A stretch of 38,315 nucleotides of DNA from Calditrichota bacterium (GCA_024275555.1 JAJRYW010000332.1:1-38315), one strand, 5' to 3'. Counted from the first letter of the stretch, positions 9,011-18,214 are shown. The notes: generated by a model not told the origin, from the letters alone. Numbers and translations: made by a program.

Positions 9011-10792
9011 TTAGACAGCCCGCTGGCGGAGCGTTGCGGCGTAAAGGTCTACGCTGGGTTCTTTTGATAGTTTGGCAGAGATCCGTTTCAGATACTCTTT
9101 GCGAGCTCCCGAGCGGGACAGCTTGCCGGACGTCGTTCTGGGTAAGGTATTGCGAGGCACGAGTTCAATCAGACAGTCAATGCCAAACTCCTTGCGTACC
9201 AGGCTGTGTAAACGCTCACGCAATTCAGCGCGCTTCTTTTCATCTGATTCACGGCACTGGACCATCATAACGGCCTGCTCCTGCCCATCCTGGCCGGGCA
9301 CCGAAAAGGACGAGGCATCCCCCGTACGTACTTCGGATTGCTGTTCCGCCACATACTCCAGGTCCTGGGGCCAGATATTGCGACCGTTGATGATGATCAG
9401 GTCCTTTTCACGCCCTGTAATTGCGAGGCTGTTTCCAATGCGATAGGCCAGGTCGCCGGTATTCAGCCAGCCCTCAGGAGATAAAACTTCCCGGGTGGAT
9501 CTGAGATCGCTGAAGTAACCGGACATGACGCTGGGTCCCCGGACATAGAGGGTTCCACAGTGCCGTTCCGGCAGCACCCGCCCCCGGGTATCTCTGATTT
9601 CCACTTCGTAACCTGGTAGCGGTGCTCCGCAATTAATAAAGGTATGTGAGGGTGTCGTCTCGTTGTCGTGAGCGGGATGCAGGGGCAGGGCTTTTTGCTG
9701 TTCAGCAAGCGCTGTGCGCTCCACATGATCGACATCGATTCCCTGGCCCAGGGGGGCAAAGCTTACCGCCAGGGAACATTCCGCCATACCATAGCAGGCT
9801 ACGTATGAACGTCGGTCAAACCCGCTGGGTGCTAAAAGACTGGCAAATTTATCAAGCGGATCGGTGCGAATTGTTTCCGCACCGACGCCGGCAAGACGCC
9901 AACTGCTAAGGTTGAACTTATCTGTTTCATTTTCCCGAATGCGGTGGGCGCACAATTCGTAACCAAACGGCGGACTGATGGACAGGGTCGCTTGATTTTG
10001 GGAAATCAGGCTCAGCCACATCCGCGGACGCATGGCAAAATCCCGGGTACTCAGGAAATCCACCGACAGCTGAGCCGCCATGGGGGACAACACCAGGCCG
10101 ACGAGTCCCATATCATGGTAATAGGGAAGCCAGGATACCGCCCGGTCACCGGGCCGAACCTGGATGCCGTATTTAAGAATAGCGAACAGGTTGCTCAGCA
10201 CAGCTTTCTGGGTGATCATCACGCCCCGGGGAAATCGAGTGCTGCCGGAAGTGTACTGCAGGTAGGCCACCTCGTTTGGTTGAGAGGGTCGCAACCGGGT
10301 ATTGGGTTCCATCAGATCGTAATAGTCCTGTGGAGTGCCGATAAAACGTAATTTTAATCCCTGGGCGGCTTCCGTCAGGTAGGGAAGAAAGTCCTCGGAG
10401 GCCATGGCAATTTCAGCCTGGCAGATTGACAGCAGTCTTTCCAATTGGGAGACATATGCCTGGCGGCCACCCAGGTGGATTGAAGCCGGCAGCGGAACGG
10501 GAATCAAACCTGCGTACTGACAGGCGAAAAAGAAACGCATAAAGTCAGGATGGGTTTCCGCCACCAGGGCTACGCGCGCACCGTGGTTAATTCCCAGGTC
10601 CATAAAACGGCGTGCCAGCGACTGGGCGTCTTTCTGTAATTCTGAGTAGGGCAGCCGTGCGTATAATTTTCCTCCACCGGTATAAAAATTATACCCGGTT
10701 TTTCCCCGGGCAGCGTAGTCGAGTGCTTCTGCTAGCGTAGAAAAATCTGCAATTCGTAACGGCAGATCATTAGCGGCCGGTGTAGCATCCAT
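9011..10792 (-). CDS. fatty acyl-AMP ligase / acyl-ACP synthetase (FAAL family, AasR-like)
   Basis: YLQYTSGSTRFPRGVMIT, VSWLPYYHDMGLVGLVLSP, YGMAECSLAVSF, WLNTGDLAYRIGNSLAITGREKDLIIINGRNIWPQDLE. ATG at 10792 follows AAGGAGG. Confidence 0.92.
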   Translation of the reverse strand: MDATPAANDLPLRIADFSTLAEALDYAARGKTGYNFYTGGGKLYARLPYSELQKDAQSLARRFMDLGINHGARVALVAETHPDFMRFFFACQYAGLIPVPLPASIHLGGRQAYVSQLERLLSICQAEIAMASEDFLPYLTEAAQGLKLRFIGTPQDYYDLMEPNTRLRPSQPNEVAYLQYTSGSTRFPRGVMITQKAVLSNLFAILKYGIQVRPGDRAVSWLPYYHDMGLVGLVLSPMAAQLSVDFLSTRDFAMRPRMWLSLISQNQATLSISPPFGYELCAHRIRENETDKFNLSSWRLAGVGAETIRTDPLDKFASLLAPSGFDRRSYVACYGMAECSLAVSFAPLGQGIDVDHVERTALAEQQKALPLHPAHDNETTPSHTFINCGAPLPGYEVEIRDTRGRVLPERHCGTLYVRGPSVMSGYFSDLRSTREVLSPEGWLNTGDLAYRIGNSLAITGREKDLIIINGRNIWPQDLEYVAEQQSEVRTGDASSFSVPGQDGQEQAVMMVQCRESDEKKRAELRERLHSLVRKEFGIDCLIELVPRNTLPRTTSGKLSRSGARKEYLKRISAKLSKEPSVDLYAATLRQRAV

Positions 10793-11626
10793 AGCAACTA
10801 TAGCCTCCTTGTTTAAATCAAGTCCGCGCAGGCGATTCACTCCCCCAAGAATCATCTGCTCAACTTAAAATCTGCAGCCTATCCCCTGATCTTCATCCTT
10901 TGCCATTTCAATTCAGGGCAGTGCTGCCGATGGTTGGGCAATACCTGATTTGCAATTAAATGTCAACTTCCGTACATCGCAATCCGGCTTAAATGGGTAT
11001 ACTACCGCAAAAGATGTTTTTTTTTGCGATAGCATGCCTGCTCATTTTCGATCATTCCGGGGGTTAATTTTACACATATAGATCGTTTAAGAGAGCGCCA
11101 AATCTTACAATAGACAAATGCCGCGTCTGCGGGGACGTTCGAACGCAAACCTTTATCACCTGCGGGTTAAGAGTCGTGACCGAAACGCAGTAAAGGCCGT
11201 GTTTTGTCGTCCTGCCGAATTTTTCGGCTCCTGCCGATTGCCATATTTTAGTAGAAAAATTACTGGGTTAACCAAAAAAAACTACAATTTTAAAAAAGCC
11301 TACCATGTATTTTTGGAACTGTAAAGTAATTGTCTTAAATATTTTAAAAAAATTTAAAGTTAAGATGCCAAAATTATTTAATTAATCAGTAATATCGTTA
11401 GCAGTCAGGAAAATTTAATGTCGATAATTTCAATTAACCCTGAACCTGAAATCGATTACAAGGAAATATGAAAAATTCTTCAAACAGTAATTATCTATTC
11501 GGGTTTGTCAATAGCGAATTTTCTGAATGCCCGGTGCGCAACACACAACCCAGTTTTCAGGTAATAGTGCACCGTTGAAAGATCCACAATCATTCGAACC
11601 CGTGAACGCTTGCCATGAGATCGCCG

Positions 11627-12424
11627 TTACCGGTCGCACAATATCTTTTCCACGAGTTGCCAATCGCCGGGCGAATCGACATCTATGGCTGCTTCCGGGA
11701 ATGGCATGACCACGGCACCCGCTTTAATTCCCATACGTTGCGAAATCCGGCCTAAAGCTTCAGTGAGGGACAAATGTCTCAGTAGATAACGCAGGACCGT
11801 TGACCACCCCAAAATCGTAATCATACGCAGGGGGTTTTTACGCCGGGTTTCGATGCTACGCCAGAAATCCGCCGCCAGCCGCGCCTGCGGGGTCAGGAAG
11901 GCAAACAGGTTACAGCCGCAGTAAGCCCCATCCTGCAAGCGAATGGCGGTTCTGCGGGTTTCGGGATAGGCGGCTTGCACCACTTCATGCAAAGCTACCC
12001 CCACCACGACGTCACAATCCGTCGTCTGCGCCCGGGAACAGAAATAATCCACAATACGGGTGTTTAGCAGGGCATGGTCGGCGGTGGTCAAAAGAATGGG
12101 GGTTTCGTCCGCCAAGGATTCGAGGACATGGAGGGCGCTCGCACTTGGGGTTGCCTGATTTTCACTCCACTCGACCCTGCCCGAGGTGATCAGCTGCCTC
12201 AGGTCCGGCTCCTGTTCAAGGATAGATCTGGGGGGGCCGCAAAGGATGCGGGTGTTTATCTGGGGTGATGCGGCCAGGGTAGCCAGCACGCGCAAGACCA
12301 TCGGTATGCCCCCAACAGGGATCATGGCTTTATAGCGAGCACCGGCGGCTTCAATCAGGGGATCTTTCGCTCCGCGGTCTGCGGCTAGTACTATTGCAGT
12401 AAACGCGGTCTGCGGATTGTGCAT
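11627..12424 (-). CDS. MobA-like NTP transferase domain protein
   Basis: N-terminal TAIVLAADRGAKDPLIEAAGARYKAMIPVGGIPMVLRVLATL (NTP_transf_3-like), TTADHALL acidic motif, C-terminal IDVDSPGDWQLVEKIL. Confidence 0.8.
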   Translation of the reverse strand: MHNPQTAFTAIVLAADRGAKDPLIEAAGARYKAMIPVGGIPMVLRVLATLAASPQINTRILCGPPRSILEQEPDLRQLITSGRVEWSENQATPSASALHVLESLADETPILLTTADHALLNTRIVDYFCSRAQTTDCDVVVGVALHEVVQAAYPETRRTAIRLQDGAYCGCNLFAFLTPQARLAADFWRSIETRRKNPLRMITILGWSTVLRYLLRHLSLTEALGRISQRMGIKAGAVVMPFPEAAIDVDSPGDWQLVEKILCDR

Positions 12425-12840
12425 AGGCCCTTAGTCCAAAAATTTCAGGTGTCGGTGTTCCCCGCTTCCGCTTCGCTTCAGACGGGATCTTCGTCAGGTT
12501 TCAGCACCTCAACTCCCTGAAACCTCGTGTGAAACTACACAGTGTTGGAACAGCGAACCGCAGAATATCGAATATTGAATGTCGAAGGAAGGAAACGCTT
12601 CGCTAAATCTTTTATAAAACAGACAGAATACATTATTCGACGTTGGACGTTCGATGTTCGGCGTTCATTTTTTTAGTTAACCCGTAATATAAAAATAGCA
12701 AAGACCAAAGTTTCTTCTACGATCAGACTGGACGCCCGCGGCCAGAGGCTCCGCTTATATGAAACTAGGCCAAAATGGCAGTTTCTCTTTCGATTAAATT
12801 TTTTCCGAGCGTCGTCTCGGAAAAGGCTTAGAGGCTCTAA

Positions 12841-14010
12841 TCAAAGTTTTTTGTTGTAAATGCGATAGGTTTTATAGACCCTGCCGCCGATTGATTCGAT
12901 AATATTGCGCATTCGCATGTTGTCCTCCAGTATCCAGGAAAGCTCAACTTCCTTGATGCCGAGTTTCCGGCCAGGTTCCAGAGTTGAGGCAATCATCATG
13001 AATGCGAGCGCGGCCCCCAGCAGGTTGTCATGGTAACGGCACCGTACGCCCATTAGGGGAATGCGCGCGGATTGGGGGTATTTTACCTTCAGTCGCCACA
13101 GCATTTTGAGCCAGCCGAAGGGCAGAAGCCTTCCATTGAGATCCCGGATGACCTCATTGATGTTCGGCAGAACCACGAGAAAGGCAGCGGGCTCTCCGTT
13201 CACCTCGGCAATTTTGACCAGTTTTTCATTGGCCAGCATTTTCAGATCCTTTCCCAAATGCTCGAATTCTACGGCGGTGAAGGGAACAAAGCCCCAGTTT
13301 TGTGACCAGGCATCGTCGTGAATGCTCTTGATAACTGCTAGTTCGGCGCTAAAATTGGATTTTTGAAGCGACCGGATGCGCACATTTTTTTTCGCCCTTT
13401 TGGTGACGGTCTGCATCGCGGCGGAAGGTTTAAAATCCGCATCGATAATGTACGCCAGCAGGTCCTTTTCTTTGGTGTACCCATTTTCAGCCAGGCGATT
13501 GCCATAATATGGCCGGGCATGGCCCATCATCAGCGACGGTGGGGTGTCAAAACCGTCCACCAGCAATCCAAGCTCCTGGTTGATGGATAGATTAAACGGC
13601 CCGCTGATGCGTTGCATTCCCTGGTTGCGCAGCCAGGACTCGGCCGTATCCAGCAATGCCTGAAATGTCCGGGTATTGTCTTCTGCTTCCAGCATCCCGA
13701 AAAAGCCGGTGGCATTCCGGTACCGTTCGAGATAAAGACTATCTTTCTGAGCACTGATTCGGCCCACGGGCCTGCTATCGCGGTAGGCCAGCCAGGAACA
13801 ATAGGCGGCATGCTTGAAATAAGGATTTTTCGGTGAAAGGTGCTCACGCCTTTCCAGCACCAGCGGGGGAACCCACATGGGATCGTCCCCATAGAGGGAC
13901 CATGGCAGGCGAATAAATTCATTCAGCGCACGGCGCCCCCCCACTTTGATAATTTGCAATGATTCATGACGGTGATGTCCGGGGGGCTGATGGTGTTGAA
14001 CAGGTTTCAT
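12841..14010 (-). CDS. GNAT-fold N-acyltransferase family protein, candidate bacterial ceramide synthase (bCerS-like)
   Basis: 389 aa; EFIRLPWSLYGDDPMWVPPLVLERREHLSPKNPYFKHAAYCSWLAYRDSRPVGRISAQ, as I recall it for the family often misannotated as dATP pyrophosphohydrolase that includes Caulobacter bCerS. C-terminal VELSWILEDNMRMRNIIESIGGRVYKTYRIYNK is GNAT-like. Confidence 0.72.
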   Translation of the reverse strand: MKPVQHHQPPGHHRHESLQIIKVGGRRALNEFIRLPWSLYGDDPMWVPPLVLERREHLSPKNPYFKHAAYCSWLAYRDSRPVGRISAQKDSLYLERYRNATGFFGMLEAEDNTRTFQALLDTAESWLRNQGMQRISGPFNLSINQELGLLVDGFDTPPSLMMGHARPYYGNRLAENGYTKEKDLLAYIIDADFKPSAAMQTVTKRAKKNVRIRSLQKSNFSAELAVIKSIHDDAWSQNWGFVPFTAVEFEHLGKDLKMLANEKLVKIAEVNGEPAAFLVVLPNINEVIRDLNGRLLPFGWLKMLWRLKVKYPQSARIPLMGVRCRYHDNLLGAALAFMMIASTLEPGRKLGIKEVELSWILEDNMRMRNIIESIGGRVYKTYRIYNKKL

Positions 14011-14390
14011 GGCTTTGATTCCGCTGGATTGTCCAAAATGATTTCAGGGTGCTGACGATTTTAAGCAGGGGTATAATACACAGGTTGGTTAGCCGGGTCA
14101 ATATCGAAAACAGCTAAATAAAATGGAAAAGATCAGCCGGCTGCAGCGAGCACCGGATTTGATTGTATAAATAGAACATTTTGATAATTAAAATATTAAG
14201 AAATGTTTATTTTTTAAGTAATAAACTCTTTACAGGCCGTATTTTTTGCATTATGCAATACGTCATTAAAAAGATAGTTCGCTTCCGGTAAAACTTCGTA
14301 ATCCCTTAAAAACATCTATATTTTAAGTATGTTGTAGAAATTCCGAACCATCTAATTAGTCAGGTGAAAAGGGTCTGCAGAGGAGCACGG

Positions 14391-14858
14391 ATGAATAAAA
14401 ACACGGAAATATTGATTTATGAACTGGCTTTCCGGGTGCGTTTATACATAGCATCCAGGGTTCTGGATAAAAATGTAGCTGACTTGACTGATCGTGAAAG
14501 CCTCATACTTGAACTGATCGGGATGCAGGGCCGGATGAGTATATCGGAAATTGGAAAATTGTACCCAAAGGTGAGTAACAGCACCATTTCCACGACGATT
14601 ACAAAGCTATGGAAAGACAAAAAACTTGTTGATAAAAAGATATTGCCGGAAAATCAACGGGTAACAACCGTAAGTTTAACTGAAAAAGGCGAACAGGTAT
14701 TGGCGGAAATAAGAAGCTCCCAGTCGCATTTTTTCAGCACAATCACCCAATCCCCGGGCCTGATTTCCGATCAAGTCGAACATTTTCAGCGGCTTTTAAC
14801 AAATGCCATTGTTTTTTTTGATAAAACCCTCGGGCTGAAAGCTGACAAGGGGCCCTGA
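14391..14858 (+). CDS. MarR-family transcriptional regulator
   Basis: wHTH: LELIGMQGRMSISEIGKLYPKVSNSTISTTITKLWKDKKLVDKKILPENQRVTTVSLTEKGEQVLAEI. ATG at 14391 preceded by GAGGAG. Confidence 0.85.
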   Translation: MNKNTEILIYELAFRVRLYIASRVLDKNVADLTDRESLILELIGMQGRMSISEIGKLYPKVSNSTISTTITKLWKDKKLVDKKILPENQRVTTVSLTEKGEQVLAEIRSSQSHFFSTITQSPGLISDQVEHFQRLLTNAIVFFDKTLGLKADKGP

Positions 14859-14869
14859 ATGATAAAAAA

Positions 14870-15955
14870 TTGATCATCGACCGTTACATAATCCGTGAAA
14901 TCAGCAAGCCCATGGCGGCTATATGCGCGGTTCTGGTAGCCATCTTTGCCAGCTACAGTGCCGCACAGTATCTTGCTGATGCTGTCAGTGGTCTGTTTCC
15001 GCCGGGAGCGTTGTTGTTGATGCTGGTGCTGAGAATCGCCATCGCCCTGGAGGTGCTGCTGCCCACAACCCTGTATCTGTCTGTTGTGATTGCTCTCGGA
15101 CGTATGCACAGAGACTCCGAAATGATTGCCCTGTCATCCTGTGGTGTCGGAACTTCCCGGGTACTGAAGTCCGTTTTCTATTTTGCATTCGCCATTGCCA
15201 TACTGGTAGCCGGTCTATCGATCTATGTCCGTCCGTGGGCCTTTAAAGAAGTTTACCGGTTACAGGCATATGCTAAGAGCGACTTTGATATTTCCCGGAT
15301 GGAAGCCGGAAATTTCTATGAAATAAAATCAGATCGTCTCGTTATATTTGCGGAAAAGGTAGACCACAAAGCTAATCGGGCGGAAGGGGTTTTTATCCGC
15401 AGCCAGGATGGACAAAACCTGCAGGTAATTTTTGCCAAGCAGGTCTATCAGCGTACCGAAGCAGTGCATGGCAGGCGGGTGTTACTATTGCAGGATGGAT
15501 ATCTCTACGAGTTTACGCGTAGCGGCGAAAAGGGTAAAATCACTCAATTTCAGCGAGTGACCTATTTAATATCGCCCAATGAGTCGATCGCACTTAAGTA
15601 TAAACGTAAAGCGGCCTCCACCGGGCATTTGTTTCGCTCACGCAAACTCAAGGATATCGCAGAATTCCAGTGGCGGCTATCCACACCCTTGTCGACCCTG
15701 CTTCTGGCACTACTCGGTGTGCCTTTGAGTCGAACGACTCCACGCCAGGGAAAGTATGTAAAGGTGGTCGCGGCTGTCTTGATTTTTGCAGTTTACTACA
15801 ACATTACCATCGTAGCCAAGAATTGGATAGAAAAAGGTGTTTTAAACGCCGTTCCTGGAATCTGGTGGGTTCAGGTCTCACTGGCAGGACTTGTCTTGGT
15901 GTTGCTGTGGCGTACGGGCGATGTGTTCGTACGCCGTGGTACAAAAATGACATAA
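14870..15955 (+). CDS. LptF/LptG-family permease (LptF-like)
   Basis: IIDRYIIREISKPMAAICAVLVAIFASY N-terminus, central periplasmic beta-jellyroll-like region, C-terminal TM block LSTPLSTLLLALLGVPLSRTTPRQGKYVK. TTG start. Confidence 0.9.
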   Translation: MIIDRYIIREISKPMAAICAVLVAIFASYSAAQYLADAVSGLFPPGALLLMLVLRIAIALEVLLPTTLYLSVVIALGRMHRDSEMIALSSCGVGTSRVLKSVFYFAFAIAILVAGLSIYVRPWAFKEVYRLQAYAKSDFDISRMEAGNFYEIKSDRLVIFAEKVDHKANRAEGVFIRSQDGQNLQVIFAKQVYQRTEAVHGRRVLLLQDGYLYEFTRSGEKGKITQFQRVTYLISPNESIALKYKRKAASTGHLFRSRKLKDIAEFQWRLSTPLSTLLLALLGVPLSRTTPRQGKYVKVVAAVLIFAVYYNITIVAKNWIEKGVLNAVPGIWWVQVSLAGLVLVLLWRTGDVFVRRGTKMT

Positions 15956-15998
15956 TCGTTCCGGGGAACAAGCTATTGCGGCCAGGCCGGTACAACAG

Positions 15999-17066
15999 AT
16001 GAAAACGATTGATCGTTATATTGCCAAGCATACTATCTGGGGCGTTCTGTCGGTTTTATTTTTATTCGTTATTCTCTTCAGTTTTCTGGAACTTTTAGCG
16101 CAAATAAACGACATCGGAAAAGGTAATTACCAGATGCTGGATGTTTTTGTTTTTACGGGCTATACGGTGCCTAAACGAATAGTGGATTTGATGCCGGTGA
16201 GTATCCTGCTGGGCAGTATTGTTGCCTTGGGATTGTTGGCCGACCACAATGAGCTTACCGCCATGCAGGCTGCCGGTGTGTCGGTTGGAAGAATTTGCAG
16301 GTCTGTTCTTTCCGCGGGTGCCCTGCTTCTGCTGATTGTCTTTGTGCTGGCGGAATTCCTTGCCCCGCCAATGGAACAATATGCTCGAATCCGGCGTTCA
16401 AAGGCGATTTATGGTCAAGGTATATTTCTGACGAAAAACGGGTTCTGGGCTCGCCACGGCCATTCCTTCGTTCACGTCGGCAAAATCTTTTCCGGTGGTA
16501 TGGTGACCGATGTCGAAATTTTCGAACATGACAACCAGGGACGTCTAACCAGTTTTATTCATGCGCGCGGGGCAACGGTGCTTGACAATAGCCAGTGGTT
16601 GCTCAAGGGTATTAAACAAATCATCTTTTCAGAGCAAGGCATCAAAACACAAAATCCACCCAGCCTCATGTTAAATTCATTCCTGAGTCTTGAGCAGGTC
16701 GGTATTCTTGAGCTTCCCCCCGCCAGTCTCTCGATCTCCGATTTATACAAATTTGTGCAGGGATTGCGGCAGAGAGGACAGAATGAACAGCGATATGCGT
16801 TGGCATTTTGGCAGAAGCTAAGTCTTCCGATTACGAATCTGGTCATGGTGATGCTTTCCCTGGCATTTATATTCGGACCTACGCGTTCAATAACGGCCGG
16901 ACGCAGGATCGCTATGGCCTCCCTGGTGGGGATTGCCCTTTATCTGGCGTATCAGATAATCGGGCATCTGGGGTTATTGTTTGAGCTGCCGCCGGCAATC
17001 ACCACCCTGACACCGGTGCTGGCTGTGCTGGGGGTGGCTCTAAAGATGCTGAAGCGTGCTGCCTAG
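15999..17066 (+). CDS. LptF/LptG-family permease (LptG-like)
   Basis: KTIDRYIAKHTIWGVLSVLFLFVILFSFLELLAQINDIGKGNY, LMPVSILLGSIVALGLLADHNELTAMQAAGVS, FWQKLSLPITNLVMVMLSLAFIFGP. Confidence 0.92.
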   Translation: MKTIDRYIAKHTIWGVLSVLFLFVILFSFLELLAQINDIGKGNYQMLDVFVFTGYTVPKRIVDLMPVSILLGSIVALGLLADHNELTAMQAAGVSVGRICRSVLSAGALLLLIVFVLAEFLAPPMEQYARIRRSKAIYGQGIFLTKNGFWARHGHSFVHVGKIFSGGMVTDVEIFEHDNQGRLTSFIHARGATVLDNSQWLLKGIKQIIFSEQGIKTQNPPSLMLNSFLSLEQVGILELPPASLSISDLYKFVQGLRQRGQNEQRYALAFWQKLSLPITNLVMVMLSLAFIFGPTRSITAGRRIAMASLVGIALYLAYQIIGHLGLLFELPPAITTLTPVLAVLGVALKMLKRAA

Positions 17067-17227
17067 ATCTGGAATGTCTGATTTGGAATGACGAATGTCG
17101 AATGTCGAATTAAGGCTATAATTTATCCAATCAATTATTCAACCCGCAAACTATTCAACGGGGTCTGGATTTGGGATTTAAGAATTATTGGTGCCTGGAC
17201 TTTTCCCGATTATGGATGCAACTGTAC

Positions 17228-18148
17228 TTAAATATCCATTTCCAGTTCGGGGATAAACCGCCGATTGTTCGGGGAATAGACGTGCACCTTCATGTGGATG
17301 CCCCAGCCGGTGGCATTGCGCCTGAAACGGTAGATGTGATACCGGGCCCGACGTTCCGGTCTGGGGTCTGAGGCGGAAGCTGACGGAATTCCGATGACGG
17401 GGATTTTTCCCATCGGCACCTCCAGCAGGGCTTGACAACTGCGATGGGCATGGCCGTGCAGTACCAGTTCTGCACCGCAGCGTTTCACAACCGAGCGAAA
17501 CCGGTCGGCATCCGTCAGGCGTTTCCGCCAACCAACCGTCGCGGCAACCGGTGGATGGTGGATTAACACGACGCGCAGCAGCTGTCTGCGTCCGGTTTCC
17601 AGCAGGATTTGTTCCAGCCGTTGCAGCTGGACCTTGCCGATGGTGCCGACGGCCAAAAGCGGGTTGACGGGCCGTGCGGTGCAAACACCGATTATGGCTA
17701 TTCGATCGCGTATTCGCAAGACAGGATAAGTGATCTCAGTATTTGTTCCCGGTGCTGTTCCGGGAGGTTTTTCGTCGCAAGCCATGTAGTCCGCCCAGTG
17801 GGCGAAAGTGTTTTCCCAGATTGTTTTAACATACATGTCGTGGTTGCCGGGAATCACCGTAACCTGCCAAGAGGGCCCCAGGCACTGGAGCCATTTTGCA
17901 GTCCGGCGAAATTCTTCGGTTCGGCTGAGGTGCGTCAGATCCCCGGTAATGACGATATGATCGGGATGGCCGCTTTTCAAATCCTGCTGCAAGACGGCGA
18001 GGATTTCGTTGCTGTACCCGGCGTGCCGATGCAGCCACCATTTCAGGTATCCAAACAGGCGTTTATTTAATAGCTCCGGCACACGGATACCGTCAGGGCA
18101 ACAGCAGTGGGGATCGGAAAAGTGGGCTAATGTGAATGTCTCATCCAT
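17228..18148 (-). CDS. calcineurin-like metallophosphoesterase
   Basis: LAHFSDPHCC, HIVITGDLTHLSRTEEF, VIPGNHDMYV, LIHHPP, LVLHGHAHRS metal-binding motifs. Confidence 0.92.
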   Translation of the reverse strand: MDETFTLAHFSDPHCCCPDGIRVPELLNKRLFGYLKWWLHRHAGYSNEILAVLQQDLKSGHPDHIVITGDLTHLSRTEEFRRTAKWLQCLGPSWQVTVIPGNHDMYVKTIWENTFAHWADYMACDEKPPGTAPGTNTEITYPVLRIRDRIAIIGVCTARPVNPLLAVGTIGKVQLQRLEQILLETGRRQLLRVVLIHHPPVAATVGWRKRLTDADRFRSVVKRCGAELVLHGHAHRSCQALLEVPMGKIPVIGIPSASASDPRPERRARYHIYRFRRNATGWGIHMKVHVYSPNNRRFIPELEMDI

Positions 18149-18194
18149 TGCTTGCCATGGTTTTTATGCAGGGTTAGGCCCTTATCGGGCTTTA

Positions 18195-18214
18195 TCTGAC
18201 AACATGTTGTCAGA
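18195..18214. promoter_or_regulatory. Perfect 20-bp palindrome, candidate operator
   Basis: TCTGACAACATGTTGTCAGA is identical to its reverse complement; lies between the divergent metallophosphoesterase and lipid kinase genes. Confidence 0.6.

Noticed and set aside
11118-11324. 68-aa plus-strand ORF in the large intergenic gap
   Set aside because: No ribosome-binding site or recognisable features; composition resembles translated non-coding DNA.
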